A stretch of DNA of 15,536 nt from Clostridiales bacterium (GTDB lineage: Bacteria; Bacillota; Clostridia; Saccharofermentanales; Saccharofermentanaceae), in the NCBI GenBank assembly GCA_016930475.1, contig JAFGGR010000197.1, positions 1 to 15,536 of the forward strand, in the 5' to 3' direction. The notes under the pieces are model-generated. The model did no database searches and was not told where the DNA came from. It was given only the letters and a program-made list of their open reading frames with translations. The position numbers and the translations under genes were made by a program. Shown here one piece after another: positions 7,474 to 13,398 of the stretch (positions are counted from its first letter, which is position 1; each line of letters starts with the position of its first letter).

Positions 7474-8610
7474 GTGACAGATAAAGATAAAGAAAAAGAT
7501 AATCGAACACCGGAAGAAAAGAAAACCGCAGAAGAGCTTGCGGTGGAGATGAAAGTCGCGTCCATCAAACGACGCCAACTCGCGTATTCTTCGGATTCGT
7601 CATCGGGCAACCCCGAAAAGACAAAAGAAGAATTGGCCGCTCGACTATCATGGAAAGAGAAACGCAAGCTCAAGGCGGAGCGACTTGCCGAGCCGAAAGT
7701 CGAATTGAATCGAAGGACGCTTCGTCGACAAAAAGAACTCCTATTGATAACCATTCCGTTCGTACTTTACGGGTTTATTTTCTATTACCTCCCGCTGGGC
7801 GGTTGGATCATGGCCTTTCAGGATTACGAGCCAAAAGACGGTCTTTTGGGTTCCGAATTTGTGGGGCTGGACGTCTTTCGGTACATTTTTGGCGAAGAGT
7901 CATTTTTATATGCTTTCAGAAACACATTGGCGATGGGTGTCATCAACCTTGTCTTGAGTTTTGTTTTCGCAATCGGTTTTGCATTGCTCCTTAATGAAGT
8001 TCGACTCAGGGGCCCTAAAAAATTCGCTCAGACCGTATCGTATCTCCCCCACTTTTTGTCTTGGATCATTGTTGTCGGCATCGTCCGAGACATGCTCTCG
8101 ATGGATCACGGGATCGTTAATGATTTGCTTGTGCGATTCGACATCCTTGATAAACCGATGAACTTTTTTTCCAAGCCGGATTTGTTTTGGTGGATCGTCG
8201 GCTTCTCCAATGTTTGGAAAGAAACCGGATGGAACAGTATTATCTATCTGGCGGCGATCACCGCCATCAACCCGGAAATGTATGAGGCCGCCGCCCTCGA
8301 CGGTGCAGGTCGATTCGGAAAGATGTGGCACGTTACGCTACCCGGGATCAAGCCAACAATATTTATTCTTCTGATGATCAATATCGGAAATGTTTTGAAT
8401 GTCGGGTTCGAGATTCAGTACCTCCTCACCAACGCGATGATAAAGAAAGTTTCCGAAACGATCGATATCTGGGTCCTGTATTGGGGCATCGGTCAGGGAG
8501 ACTTTTCTGTGGGTACCGCAGCCGGAATATTTAAGAGCGTCGTCAGTATTATTTTGATCTATCTTGCAAATTCGGCGGCGAAGGCAACCGGTGAAGAGCG
8601 ATTATTCTAG
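7474..8610 (+). CDS. CUT1 ABC transporter permease, LplB/YtcP-like
   Basis: The 378-residue protein is an inner-membrane permease of the MalF-like class. Six membrane segments begin at about residue 89 (LLLITIPFVLYGFIFYY). The cytoplasmic EAA loop, which contacts the ATPase, is visible as YEAAALDGAGRFG (270-282) followed by VTLPGIKP. Residues 1-88 are an unusually long, highly charged extension rich in Lys and Glu; relatives usually have some 20-30 residues before the first membrane helix. Translation starts at a GTG. The nearest ribosome binding site, GAGAGG (7455-7460), is about 13 nt away and inside a possible hairpin, so translation is probably weaker than that of the binding protein. No upstream in-frame start is needed. 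The partner permease gene follows after 17 bp. No ATPase gene is present; a shared MsmX-type ATPase elsewhere is expected. Confidence 0.9.
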   Translation: MTDKDKEKDNRTPEEKKTAEELAVEMKVASIKRRQLAYSSDSSSGNPEKTKEELAARLSWKEKRKLKAERLAEPKVELNRRTLRRQKELLLITIPFVLYGFIFYYLPLGGWIMAFQDYEPKDGLLGSEFVGLDVFRYIFGEESFLYAFRNTLAMGVINLVLSFVFAIGFALLLNEVRLRGPKKFAQTVSYLPHFLSWIIVVGIVRDMLSMDHGIVNDLLVRFDILDKPMNFFSKPDLFWWIVGFSNVWKETGWNSIIYLAAITAINPEMYEAAALDGAGRFGKMWHVTLPGIKPTIFILLMINIGNVLNVGFEIQYLLTNAMIKKVSETIDIWVLYWGIGQGDFSVGTAAGIFKSVVSIILIYLANSAAKATGEERLF

Positions 8611-8627
8611 GAAAGGAGGGAAATGAT

Positions 8628-9605
8628 ATGAAGAAACCGGAACTCGAAGTTAAGAATGACATGCAGAACGAAGAGCTCGAAGTTGACACAAGGGTATTTG
8701 TTAGGAGAAAAAAGGGACTGAAAAGACTGAATCCGTCTGATGTGATTTTCGTTGTCATAAATACGCTGATTTTATCCTTTGCTGTCGCCGTAACATTATA
8801 TCCGATCCTGAACACTCTTGCCGTTTCCTTCAATGACGGTCTGGACGCTTTACGTGGCGGAATTTATCTTTTGCCGCGCAAATTATCGTTCAAGAATTAC
8901 GAAACGGTGTTCAATATGAACAACCTACTTACCGGCGCGCGAAACTCGGTGCTCAGAACGGTGATCGCATCCGTTTTGCACTTGTCCGTTACCGCCTTGC
9001 TGGCTTATGTTCTGAGTGTAAAGGAATTTGTTTTCAGAAAACACGTTTCTCTGTTTTATGTGTTAACGATGTACGTTAATGCCGGTCTGATACCGATTTT
9101 CCTTCTTTTTCGTGAATTAGGACTCACCAACACCTTTGCGGTCTATATCATCCCGGGCATGGTTGCTGCGTTCAACCTTTTGGTTTTGCGCACCTATATG
9201 AGTTCTCTGCCGGATAGTTTACGGGAATCGGCGCAGATCGACGGCGCAAATCATCTGACCATTTTCTGGAAAATATATGCGCCGATATGTAAGCCCGTTT
9301 TTGCCACGATCGCCCTGTTTATTGCCGTTTTTCATTGGTCTTCGTGGTTTGACAACATGATCTACAACCCGAGAAACAGGGAACTTACCACGCTCCAATA
9401 TGAGTTGATGAAACTCTTGTCATCGGTGACCAGCCAGACATCATCCGGAAGCGCTTACGGGAAAAGCACACAGTCGGTTGCGATCACGCCTACATCCATA
9501 CGGGCGGCGGCAACGATCGTTACCTCTATGCCGATCGTCGTGCTCTATCCGTTCCTTCAGAGATACTTCATTACCGGGCTGACCATCGGGGGCGTAAAGG
9601 AATAA
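8628..9605 (+). CDS. CUT1 ABC transporter permease, LplC/YtcP-like
   Basis: This 325-residue MalG-like permease pairs with the preceding one to form the membrane channel. The first membrane segment is near residues 39-65 (VIFVVINTLILSFAVAV). The EAA-type loop appears as ESAQIDGANHLTIFWKI (200-216), with the second position Ser in place of Ala, as is common in MalG-type subunits. The protein ends with PFLQRYFITGLTIGGVKE, a typical C-terminus of this subfamily. AAAGGAGGG (8612-8620) lies 7 nt before the ATG, a near-ideal ribosome binding site. The short N-terminal charged region, about 38 residues with many Glu and Lys, is also somewhat longer than usual. It is the last gene of the importer operon and is followed by a hairpin terminator. 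Confidence 0.92.
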   Translation: MKKPELEVKNDMQNEELEVDTRVFVRRKKGLKRLNPSDVIFVVINTLILSFAVAVTLYPILNTLAVSFNDGLDALRGGIYLLPRKLSFKNYETVFNMNNLLTGARNSVLRTVIASVLHLSVTALLAYVLSVKEFVFRKHVSLFYVLTMYVNAGLIPIFLLFRELGLTNTFAVYIIPGMVAAFNLLVLRTYMSSLPDSLRESAQIDGANHLTIFWKIYAPICKPVFATIALFIAVFHWSSWFDNMIYNPRNRELTTLQYELMKLLSSVTSQTSSGSAYGKSTQSVAITPTSIRAAATIVTSMPIVVLYPFLQRYFITGLTIGGVKE

Positions 9606-9644
9606 AACTCAACCTTTTCGGAGAGCACCTCCTTTCTTAGCACA

Positions 9645-9690
9645 GGACTGCCGCTTGGTCCGTTTTACGGACGAGGCGGCAGTTCCGTTT
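9645..9690 (+). terminator. Hairpin terminator after the importer operon
   Basis: ACTGCCGC (9647-9654) pairs with GCGGCAGT (9676-9683), and the interior holds a second perfect pairing, GTCCGT (9658-9663) with ACGGAC (9667-9672) around TTT. The stem is long and GC-rich. The following sequence CCGTTTGTGTT is only moderately T-rich. The element lies between two convergent genes and could serve both strands. Confidence 0.65.
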
Positions 9691-9722
9691 GTGTTCCGTT
9701 CGAAATACTTCGCCTCAGGCGG

Positions 9723-10430
9723 CTAGGATGTTTCCGTCGACGGATGTTTTCCGGTCATCCGATCCGTTATGCTTTGAATATGCATCTCTGCGGTATCGAT
9801 AGTCGGTACGCTTAAGTCACCCGGTCTGATCATCAGCGGGATCTCGGTACAACCGAGAATCACCGCGTCGACAGAGTGTTTCGTGATATGGCGTTCCGTC
9901 AGTTCAATGAAGGCAGCCTTGTCTTCCGGGATGATCAATCCGTTCTCGAGGTTGGGGAAAAAGAGGGCGAATGAGCGATCCGAATCCTCTTGTGAAAGAG
10001 GCCGCGTACCGATGCCCCGTTCGGACAAAGCGTTTTCATAAAGCCTGCTGTTCAATGTCAATTCGGTACCGAGTGTCAGAACGTTCCGGTATCCGGCCTG
10101 CTCGATCTGATCACAGGTTACTTCAACGATACTGATCAGCGGTAACGGCGATCGTTTTCGTATCTGCTCGAAAAAAATGTGCACCGTATTGCATGCGATG
10201 GCCGCATGCGTCGCCCCCGCTCTCTCCAGGTCACAAATCGCGTTGACCATCAGGTCGATGACTCCGTTATCGTCGGAGCGCTCAAAGCACCCCATCATCT
10301 CATTCATATCGATGCTTTCAATAATAAAGCGCGGATACGTGCCCGTCGATTCGAGATAAGATCGAACAATACCCTCATAATAGTTGACGGTCGAAGCCGG
10401 ACCCAGGCCACCGACAATTCCGAATTTCAT
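9723..10430 (-). CDS. Aspartate/glutamate racemase family protein
   Basis: The start is placed at the ATG ending at 10430, giving 235 residues, because AAAGGAGG lies 6 nt upstream on this strand and the family signature MKFGIVGGLGPAST begins there; a longer in-frame opening to 10481 has no such support. The family interconverts L- and D-amino acids by a two-base, cofactor-free mechanism with a Cys pair. Both are present: Cys80 in AAIACNTVH and Cys194 in ILGCTEIPL. It resembles the cytoplasmic Asp racemase/RacX/YgeA group. Substrate cannot be assigned and may be a non-standard D-amino acid. It faces the importer operon tail to tail and diverges from the TetR gene. A promoter with TATAAT is visible upstream, and its -35 falls in a tandem repeat. 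The leader holds two small hairpins, at 10457-10470 and 10474-10486. Confidence 0.87.
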   Translation of the reverse strand: MKFGIVGGLGPASTVNYYEGIVRSYLESTGTYPRFIIESIDMNEMMGCFERSDDNGVIDLMVNAICDLERAGATHAAIACNTVHIFFEQIRKRSPLPLISIVEVTCDQIEQAGYRNVLTLGTELTLNSRLYENALSERGIGTRPLSQEDSDRSFALFFPNLENGLIIPEDKAAFIELTERHITKHSVDAVILGCTEIPLMIRPGDLSVPTIDTAEMHIQSITDRMTGKHPSTETS

Positions 10431-10526
10431 GGAGTGCCTCCTTTTCTGTGATCGCCTGCACGCGGGTGCATCCGGATTCATAATCCTGTTGCGTATGGTT
10501 ATACAAAATCATGACCTTATAGAGAT

Positions 10527-10554
10527 ATTATATTGCACATCGCCGAGCTGTCCA
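10527..10554 (-). promoter_or_regulatory. Promoter of the racemase gene
   Basis: On the minus strand TGGACA (10554-10549) and TATAAT (10532-10527) are separated by 16 bp. The -35 differs from consensus at one position and the -10 is perfect. Transcription would start near 10520 and leave a leader of about 90 nt. The -35 lies inside the first 25-bp tandem repeat. Confidence 0.65.
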
Positions 10555-10592
10555 CTGTTTGATACGACCGAGCTGTCCGCCGTTTGATACAA
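10543..10592. repeat. Two tandem 25-bp repeats in the divergent promoter region
   Basis: Copy 1 (10543-10567) and copy 2 (10568-10592) are directly abutting and agree at 22 of 25 positions. They share CCGAGCTGTCC at the left and GTTTGATAC near the right, and differ only at repeat positions 12, 14 and 24. A decayed third unit starting CCGAG follows at 10593 and runs to about 10615 (CCGAG ... TTCGACAAA). The array covers the racemase -35 and sits just upstream of the TetR promoter. It may be a regulator-binding array or the multi-repeat end of a lost insertion sequence. Confidence 0.75.
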
Positions 10593-10629
10593 CCGAGTCA
10601 TATCTGTTCGACAAAAAGAAAAAAACATA

Positions 10630-10658
10630 TTGACACAATCTCGATCCGGCAGTAATAT
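10630..10658 (+). promoter_or_regulatory. Promoter of the TetR-flavoprotein operon
   Basis: A perfect -35 TTGACA (10630-10635) and TAATAT (10653-10658) are separated by exactly 17 bp. The predicted start is near 10665, giving a leader of about 35 nt before the GTG of the TetR gene. Confidence 0.75.
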
Positions 10659-10684
10659 AACGCTTGTAATATAACATTCGTTAT
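10652..10684. promoter_or_regulatory. Candidate TetR-family operator overlapping -10 and start site
   Basis: ATAACATTCGTTAT (10671-10684) has inverted 5-bp arms ATAAC/GTTAT. A direct repeat GTAATATAAC occurs at 10652-10661 and 10666-10675, and ATAACG (10657-10662) is inverted as CGTTAT (10679-10684). The overlap with the -10 and transcription start fits repression by the TetR protein encoded directly downstream. Autoregulation is inferred from the family. Confidence 0.6.
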
Positions 10685-10699
10685 CTTTCAGGAGGACCC

Positions 10700-11344
10700 G
10701 TGCCAAAAGAGATTCAATTTAAACGTGAAGATATTCTGGACGCCGCATTCGACATTTTTCGGCGGGAAGGCTTAAACGCGCTTTCCGTTCGTAGAATTGC
10801 CGCCTTGGTCGGCTCTTCGACCGCTCCGGTGTACTCGTGCTTTTCGGGCATCGACGAGATCCGGGAAGCGTTGATGCAGGAGGCTTTCGAGCGGTTGATC
10901 CGATATACCGAGAAGACCTATACTGAAGACATTTTCCTTAACATTGGTCTCGGAATGTTGGAATTTGCAAAGGACTACCCCGTCGTGTACCGTACGATTT
11001 TTCTGGAGGACGCGCGCGGCCGGGATATGTTTCGCCGCTTTTCCGAGACGAGCAAGATCCAGATGCGCAAGGAACCAAACCTTCTGATATTCAGCGATGA
11101 AGAGATCGAATCGATCCTCGACAAGCTGACCATATATACTCACGGGCTCGCCGCGATGATTTGTGCGGGCATCGTTGAGGATCCGTCGACGGAGAGCCTG
11201 ATCGACAGGCTCCGAGCAACCGGCAGTGACATCATCGGCGCGACCGCGTTTATGACCGGCAAGTATGACGAATACCCGGAGCTTTTCGAGATGATGAAAG
11301 GAGAATCACATGAAAAGAATCACCATCCTGAACGGGATACCTGA
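10700..11344 (+). CDS. TetR/AcrR family transcriptional regulator
   Basis: The protein has 214 residues. The N-terminal TetR helix-turn-helix is clear: ILDAAFDIFRREGLNALSV (9-27) followed by RRIAALVGSSTAPVYSCFSG. The C-terminal ligand and dimer domain is not diagnostic of a particular inducer. It starts at a GTG with AGGAGG (10690-10695) only 4 nt upstream, which is a little close. It probably represses its own promoter and the two flavoprotein genes that follow, and perhaps the divergent racemase. Its last 35 bases overlap the start of the first flavoprotein gene, so the three genes should be translated together. Electrophilic or redox-active compounds are a plausible inducer class given the neighbours, but this is inference only. 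Confidence 0.9.
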   Translation: MPKEIQFKREDILDAAFDIFRREGLNALSVRRIAALVGSSTAPVYSCFSGIDEIREALMQEAFERLIRYTEKTYTEDIFLNIGLGMLEFAKDYPVVYRTIFLEDARGRDMFRRFSETSKIQMRKEPNLLIFSDEEIESILDKLTIYTHGLAAMICAGIVEDPSTESLIDRLRATGSDIIGATAFMTGKYDEYPELFEMMKGESHEKNHHPERDT

Positions 11345-11858
11345 CGACTCATATACTGAATTCGAGGCGGCACTGGACGGCGTTGCCGCCACCGAAAGTC
11401 CCAAAAGACATATAGATGTCATCCGGCTTCGTGATCTGGATATCCGATATTGTACCGGCTGTTGGGATTGCTGGGTCAAAACGCCGGGGCTTTGCGCCCA
11501 CCGGGATGATATGCAGACCGTGTACACATCCATCATGCACTCGGATTTGTTCGTCTTGCTCTCTCCTATTTCCATGGGCTTTGTCAGCTCGTTGACCAAG
11601 AAGACCTGCGACCGGATGATCCCGTTGGTCCACCCGTACATCGTCGTGTACAAAGACGAGTTTCATCATAAGAATCGCTATGAAAAACGGCCGGAGATGG
11701 GCCTGATTCTGCTCGATCCGGATAAGAACGACGTTGACTTTAATAACACCCGTAATATCTTTTCGCGTCTGTCGATCAATCTGCAGACGGACCTCACCCT
11801 GGCTTTGCACCTGACCGGTTCCGAAAAGGAGGTTTACAATGAAATTTCTACTTTGTAA
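11310..11858 (+). CDS. Flavodoxin-fold NADPH-dependent FMN reductase-like protein with Cys cluster
   Basis: The 182-residue protein has the flavodoxin-like fold of the NADPH-dependent FMN reductase superfamily, seen in the order ITILNG, CTGCWDC, DLFVLLSPISMG and SSLTKKTCDR. Cys48, Cys51, Cys54 and Cys62 form Cx2Cx2Cx7C, followed by RDDM. This spacing fits the Cx2Cx2Cx4-7C motif of iron-sulfur flavoproteins, which bind a 4Fe-4S cluster beside FMN. The usual phosphate-binding loop GSPR-x-GNT is degenerate here (NGIPDDSYTEFE, 8-19), so FMN binding may depend on a partner or be altered. AAAGGAGA (11297-11304) precedes the ATG. It overlaps the TetR gene by 35 bp and the next flavoprotein gene by 20 bp. 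Electron donor and acceptor are unknown. Confidence 0.8.
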   Translation: MKRITILNGIPDDSYTEFEAALDGVAATESPKRHIDVIRLRDLDIRYCTGCWDCWVKTPGLCAHRDDMQTVYTSIMHSDLFVLLSPISMGFVSSLTKKTCDRMIPLVHPYIVVYKDEFHHKNRYEKRPEMGLILLDPDKNDVDFNNTRNIFSRLSINLQTDLTLALHLTGSEKEVYNEISTL

Positions 11859-12480
11859 CGGATCGCCGCGCGGTAAAAACGGTAATTCCGGGATCCTCGT
11901 TGATGCGCTGGCAAAAGGTCTTTCCGAACACGCGGATGTCCGCATTGAAAAAGCACTGCTCAACCGCATCGGCGAGCATGAGCAAACCGCCGGAGCTCTC
12001 GCCGCCGCCGACTGTGCCATCATCGTCTTCCCTCTATATACCGATGCGATGCCGGGTATGACGATGGCGTTTTTCGAAAAGCTTGCGCCATACATCGGGT
12101 CGCTTAACGACCTTCACCTGGGCTTTGTTGTCCAATCCGGTTTTCCGGAAAAGATTCAGTCGCGTGCGGTCGAAAAGTATCTTGAACGGTTGACCGGGAT
12201 CCTCGGAGCGCAATATTCAGGCACCGCCATCTTCGGCGGGGGCATGTCGATGGGCAAAAACCGTCTCAAGTTGGCTCGTGATCTCGGGAAAACGTTTCTC
12301 CCGAGCGGAACCTTTGATCCGGCACTGCTGGCCGAAACGAGCCGAATGGAAAAACTGAGTCCGCGCGGAATCAAAGTCATGCGGCTAATAACCAATATGC
12401 CTCTGATCCAAATTCCGTGGATCCGTCAGCTCCGGGTCAACGGTTCCTTTAAAAGGAGAAACGACCGGCCGTACGCGTAG
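11839..12480 (+). CDS. Flavodoxin-fold NAD(P)H-dependent oxidoreductase
   Basis: This 213-residue protein opens with MKFLLCNGSPRGKNGNSG, the intact FMN phosphate-binding loop of flavodoxin-like oxidoreductases. VFPLYTDAMPGMTMAFFEKL (68-87) supplies the isoalloxazine-contacting loop and GFVVQSGFPE the following strand. It lacks the cysteine cluster of its partner. AAAGGAGG lies just upstream at 11825-11832, with a 6-nt gap. The gene overlaps the preceding one by 20 bp, a sign of coupled synthesis and possibly of a two-flavoprotein complex. Its 3' end also overlaps the convergent methyltransferase gene by 32 bp, so no terminator can lie between them. The C-terminal 40 residues are basic and may be a membrane- or partner-binding tail; this is speculative. 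Substrate is unknown. Confidence 0.82.
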   Translation: MKFLLCNGSPRGKNGNSGILVDALAKGLSEHADVRIEKALLNRIGEHEQTAGALAAADCAIIVFPLYTDAMPGMTMAFFEKLAPYIGSLNDLHLGFVVQSGFPEKIQSRAVEKYLERLTGILGAQYSGTAIFGGGMSMGKNRLKLARDLGKTFLPSGTFDPALLAETSRMEKLSPRGIKVMRLITNMPLIQIPWIRQLRVNGSFKRRNDRPYA

Positions 12481-13096
12481 TCGGGGTACAGATATACCAC
12501 GCGGCTCTCTTATCAACGTCGATCACTCGGACGTGCGAGAAGCATTCTTTCATCTCGGATACACAGTTTCGCATCTCGTCCTCGGCTACCTTGATAAATT
12601 GAAAGTAGTCGCCCCGCTCCAACCACTCGATCAGTGATGTCATGAAGGATCGATTCGCATTGTAATCGTGAATAACGACTATTCTCTGGGTGACCCGGTT
12701 CATCTCGGCATACATCCGTTTACGCTCGTCAGCGCGCAATCCGTGCGCGACATAAGATGCGATCGACCAATCAAACGACTTGTCCTCAAAAGGCAGTTTC
12801 TCGAGAACATCGGCGCAAACAAACTCGATGCCCGTATTCTGCGGATTTTTCCGGGCAATCCTCAGCATTTTCTGAGCCGGATCGATTCCGGTCGCAGAAA
12901 AGCCGTTTTCACGCAACACCGAACACAGCGCGCCCGTGCCGCAACCGATGTCAAGCACCGTGTCGAACGTACTCAGATCAAGGTCCTTTTCGATCCTTGC
13001 GATGGCGCGGCGAAATGTTTTTTTCTGACCTTTATAGAAAAGGGCATAAACCGGCGCGATTGTGTTAAACAAGAAGTTACTGTGCTTTTTGCCCAT
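12449..13096 (-). CDS. Class I SAM-dependent methyltransferase
   Basis: The protein has 215 residues. Motif I is VLDIGCGTGALCSVL (47-61), the acidic end of strand 2 is GIDP (70-73), and the conserved Asp of motif II is in FVCADVLEKLPF (92-103), followed by SFDWSIASYVAHGL. This is the Methyltransf_11/25-type fold that transfers a methyl group from S-adenosylmethionine. The N-terminal FNTIAPVYALFYKGQKKTF is shared by many small Bacillota methyltransferases. The substrate, small molecule or lipid, cannot be told. The start has AAGGGGAG just upstream on this strand. The gene is convergent with, and overlaps, the second flavoprotein gene. A clear promoter was not found on the minus strand. Confidence 0.87.
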   Translation of the reverse strand: MGKKHSNFLFNTIAPVYALFYKGQKKTFRRAIARIEKDLDLSTFDTVLDIGCGTGALCSVLRENGFSATGIDPAQKMLRIARKNPQNTGIEFVCADVLEKLPFEDKSFDWSIASYVAHGLRADERKRMYAEMNRVTQRIVVIHDYNANRSFMTSLIEWLERGDYFQFIKVAEDEMRNCVSEMKECFSHVRVIDVDKRAAWYICTPTTRTAGRFSF

Positions 13097-13398
13097 GCTC
13101 TCCCCTTAATGCGCCTTGATGCGCCTTGCGCGACCATTACTTTTCAAAAATCAGGACCATGTCCTCTTCACTCTTCCATCATACCAAAGGATATACCGGA
13201 CGGTGACACCATTCCCGAAACAAACGAAAACAGCGCCCGGACATGATATAATAATTGCTCAGTCGATGCGCCGGCGCGTTTACCCGAAATATTTTTGAAT
13301 GAATTTCTTATGATTTGCATCGATCCGAATGATCCTTTCTATTTTTTACTTGATGTATATTTAATTAATGGTCCACATAAAAACAAGCGAGGAAACGT
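13097..13398. other. 302-bp AT-rich gap between methyltransferase and helicase genes
   Basis: No convincing gene is present; short open frames here lack ribosome binding sites and familiar motifs. The gap holds a 10-bp tandem repeat (ATGCGCCTTG at 13109-13118 and 13119-13128), an extended -10 promoter for the helicase (13244-13252), a perfect 10-bp palindrome GCGCCGGCGC (13268-13277), and an A+T-rich stretch from about 13285 to 13380 that forms the helicase leader. It must also carry the methyltransferase promoter on the minus strand, which I could not identify. Confidence 0.6.
13244..13252 (+). promoter_or_regulatory. Extended -10 promoter candidate for the helicase gene
   Basis: TGATATAAT contains a perfect -10 (TATAAT, 13247-13252) preceded by the TGn extension. 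No good -35 is found 16-18 bp upstream, which is tolerated by extended -10 promoters. A start near 13259 would give a leader of about 140 nt containing the GC-rich palindrome at 13268-13277. Confidence 0.45.

Noticed and set aside
10431..10481. N-terminal extension of 17 codons on the racemase gene
   Set aside because: It runs through the ribosome binding site AAAGGAGG and is not part of the family's usual start.
12668..13246. Plus-strand frame of 192 codons opposite the methyltransferase gene
   Set aside because: It is complementary to a clear methyltransferase with intact motif I and has no motif of its own.
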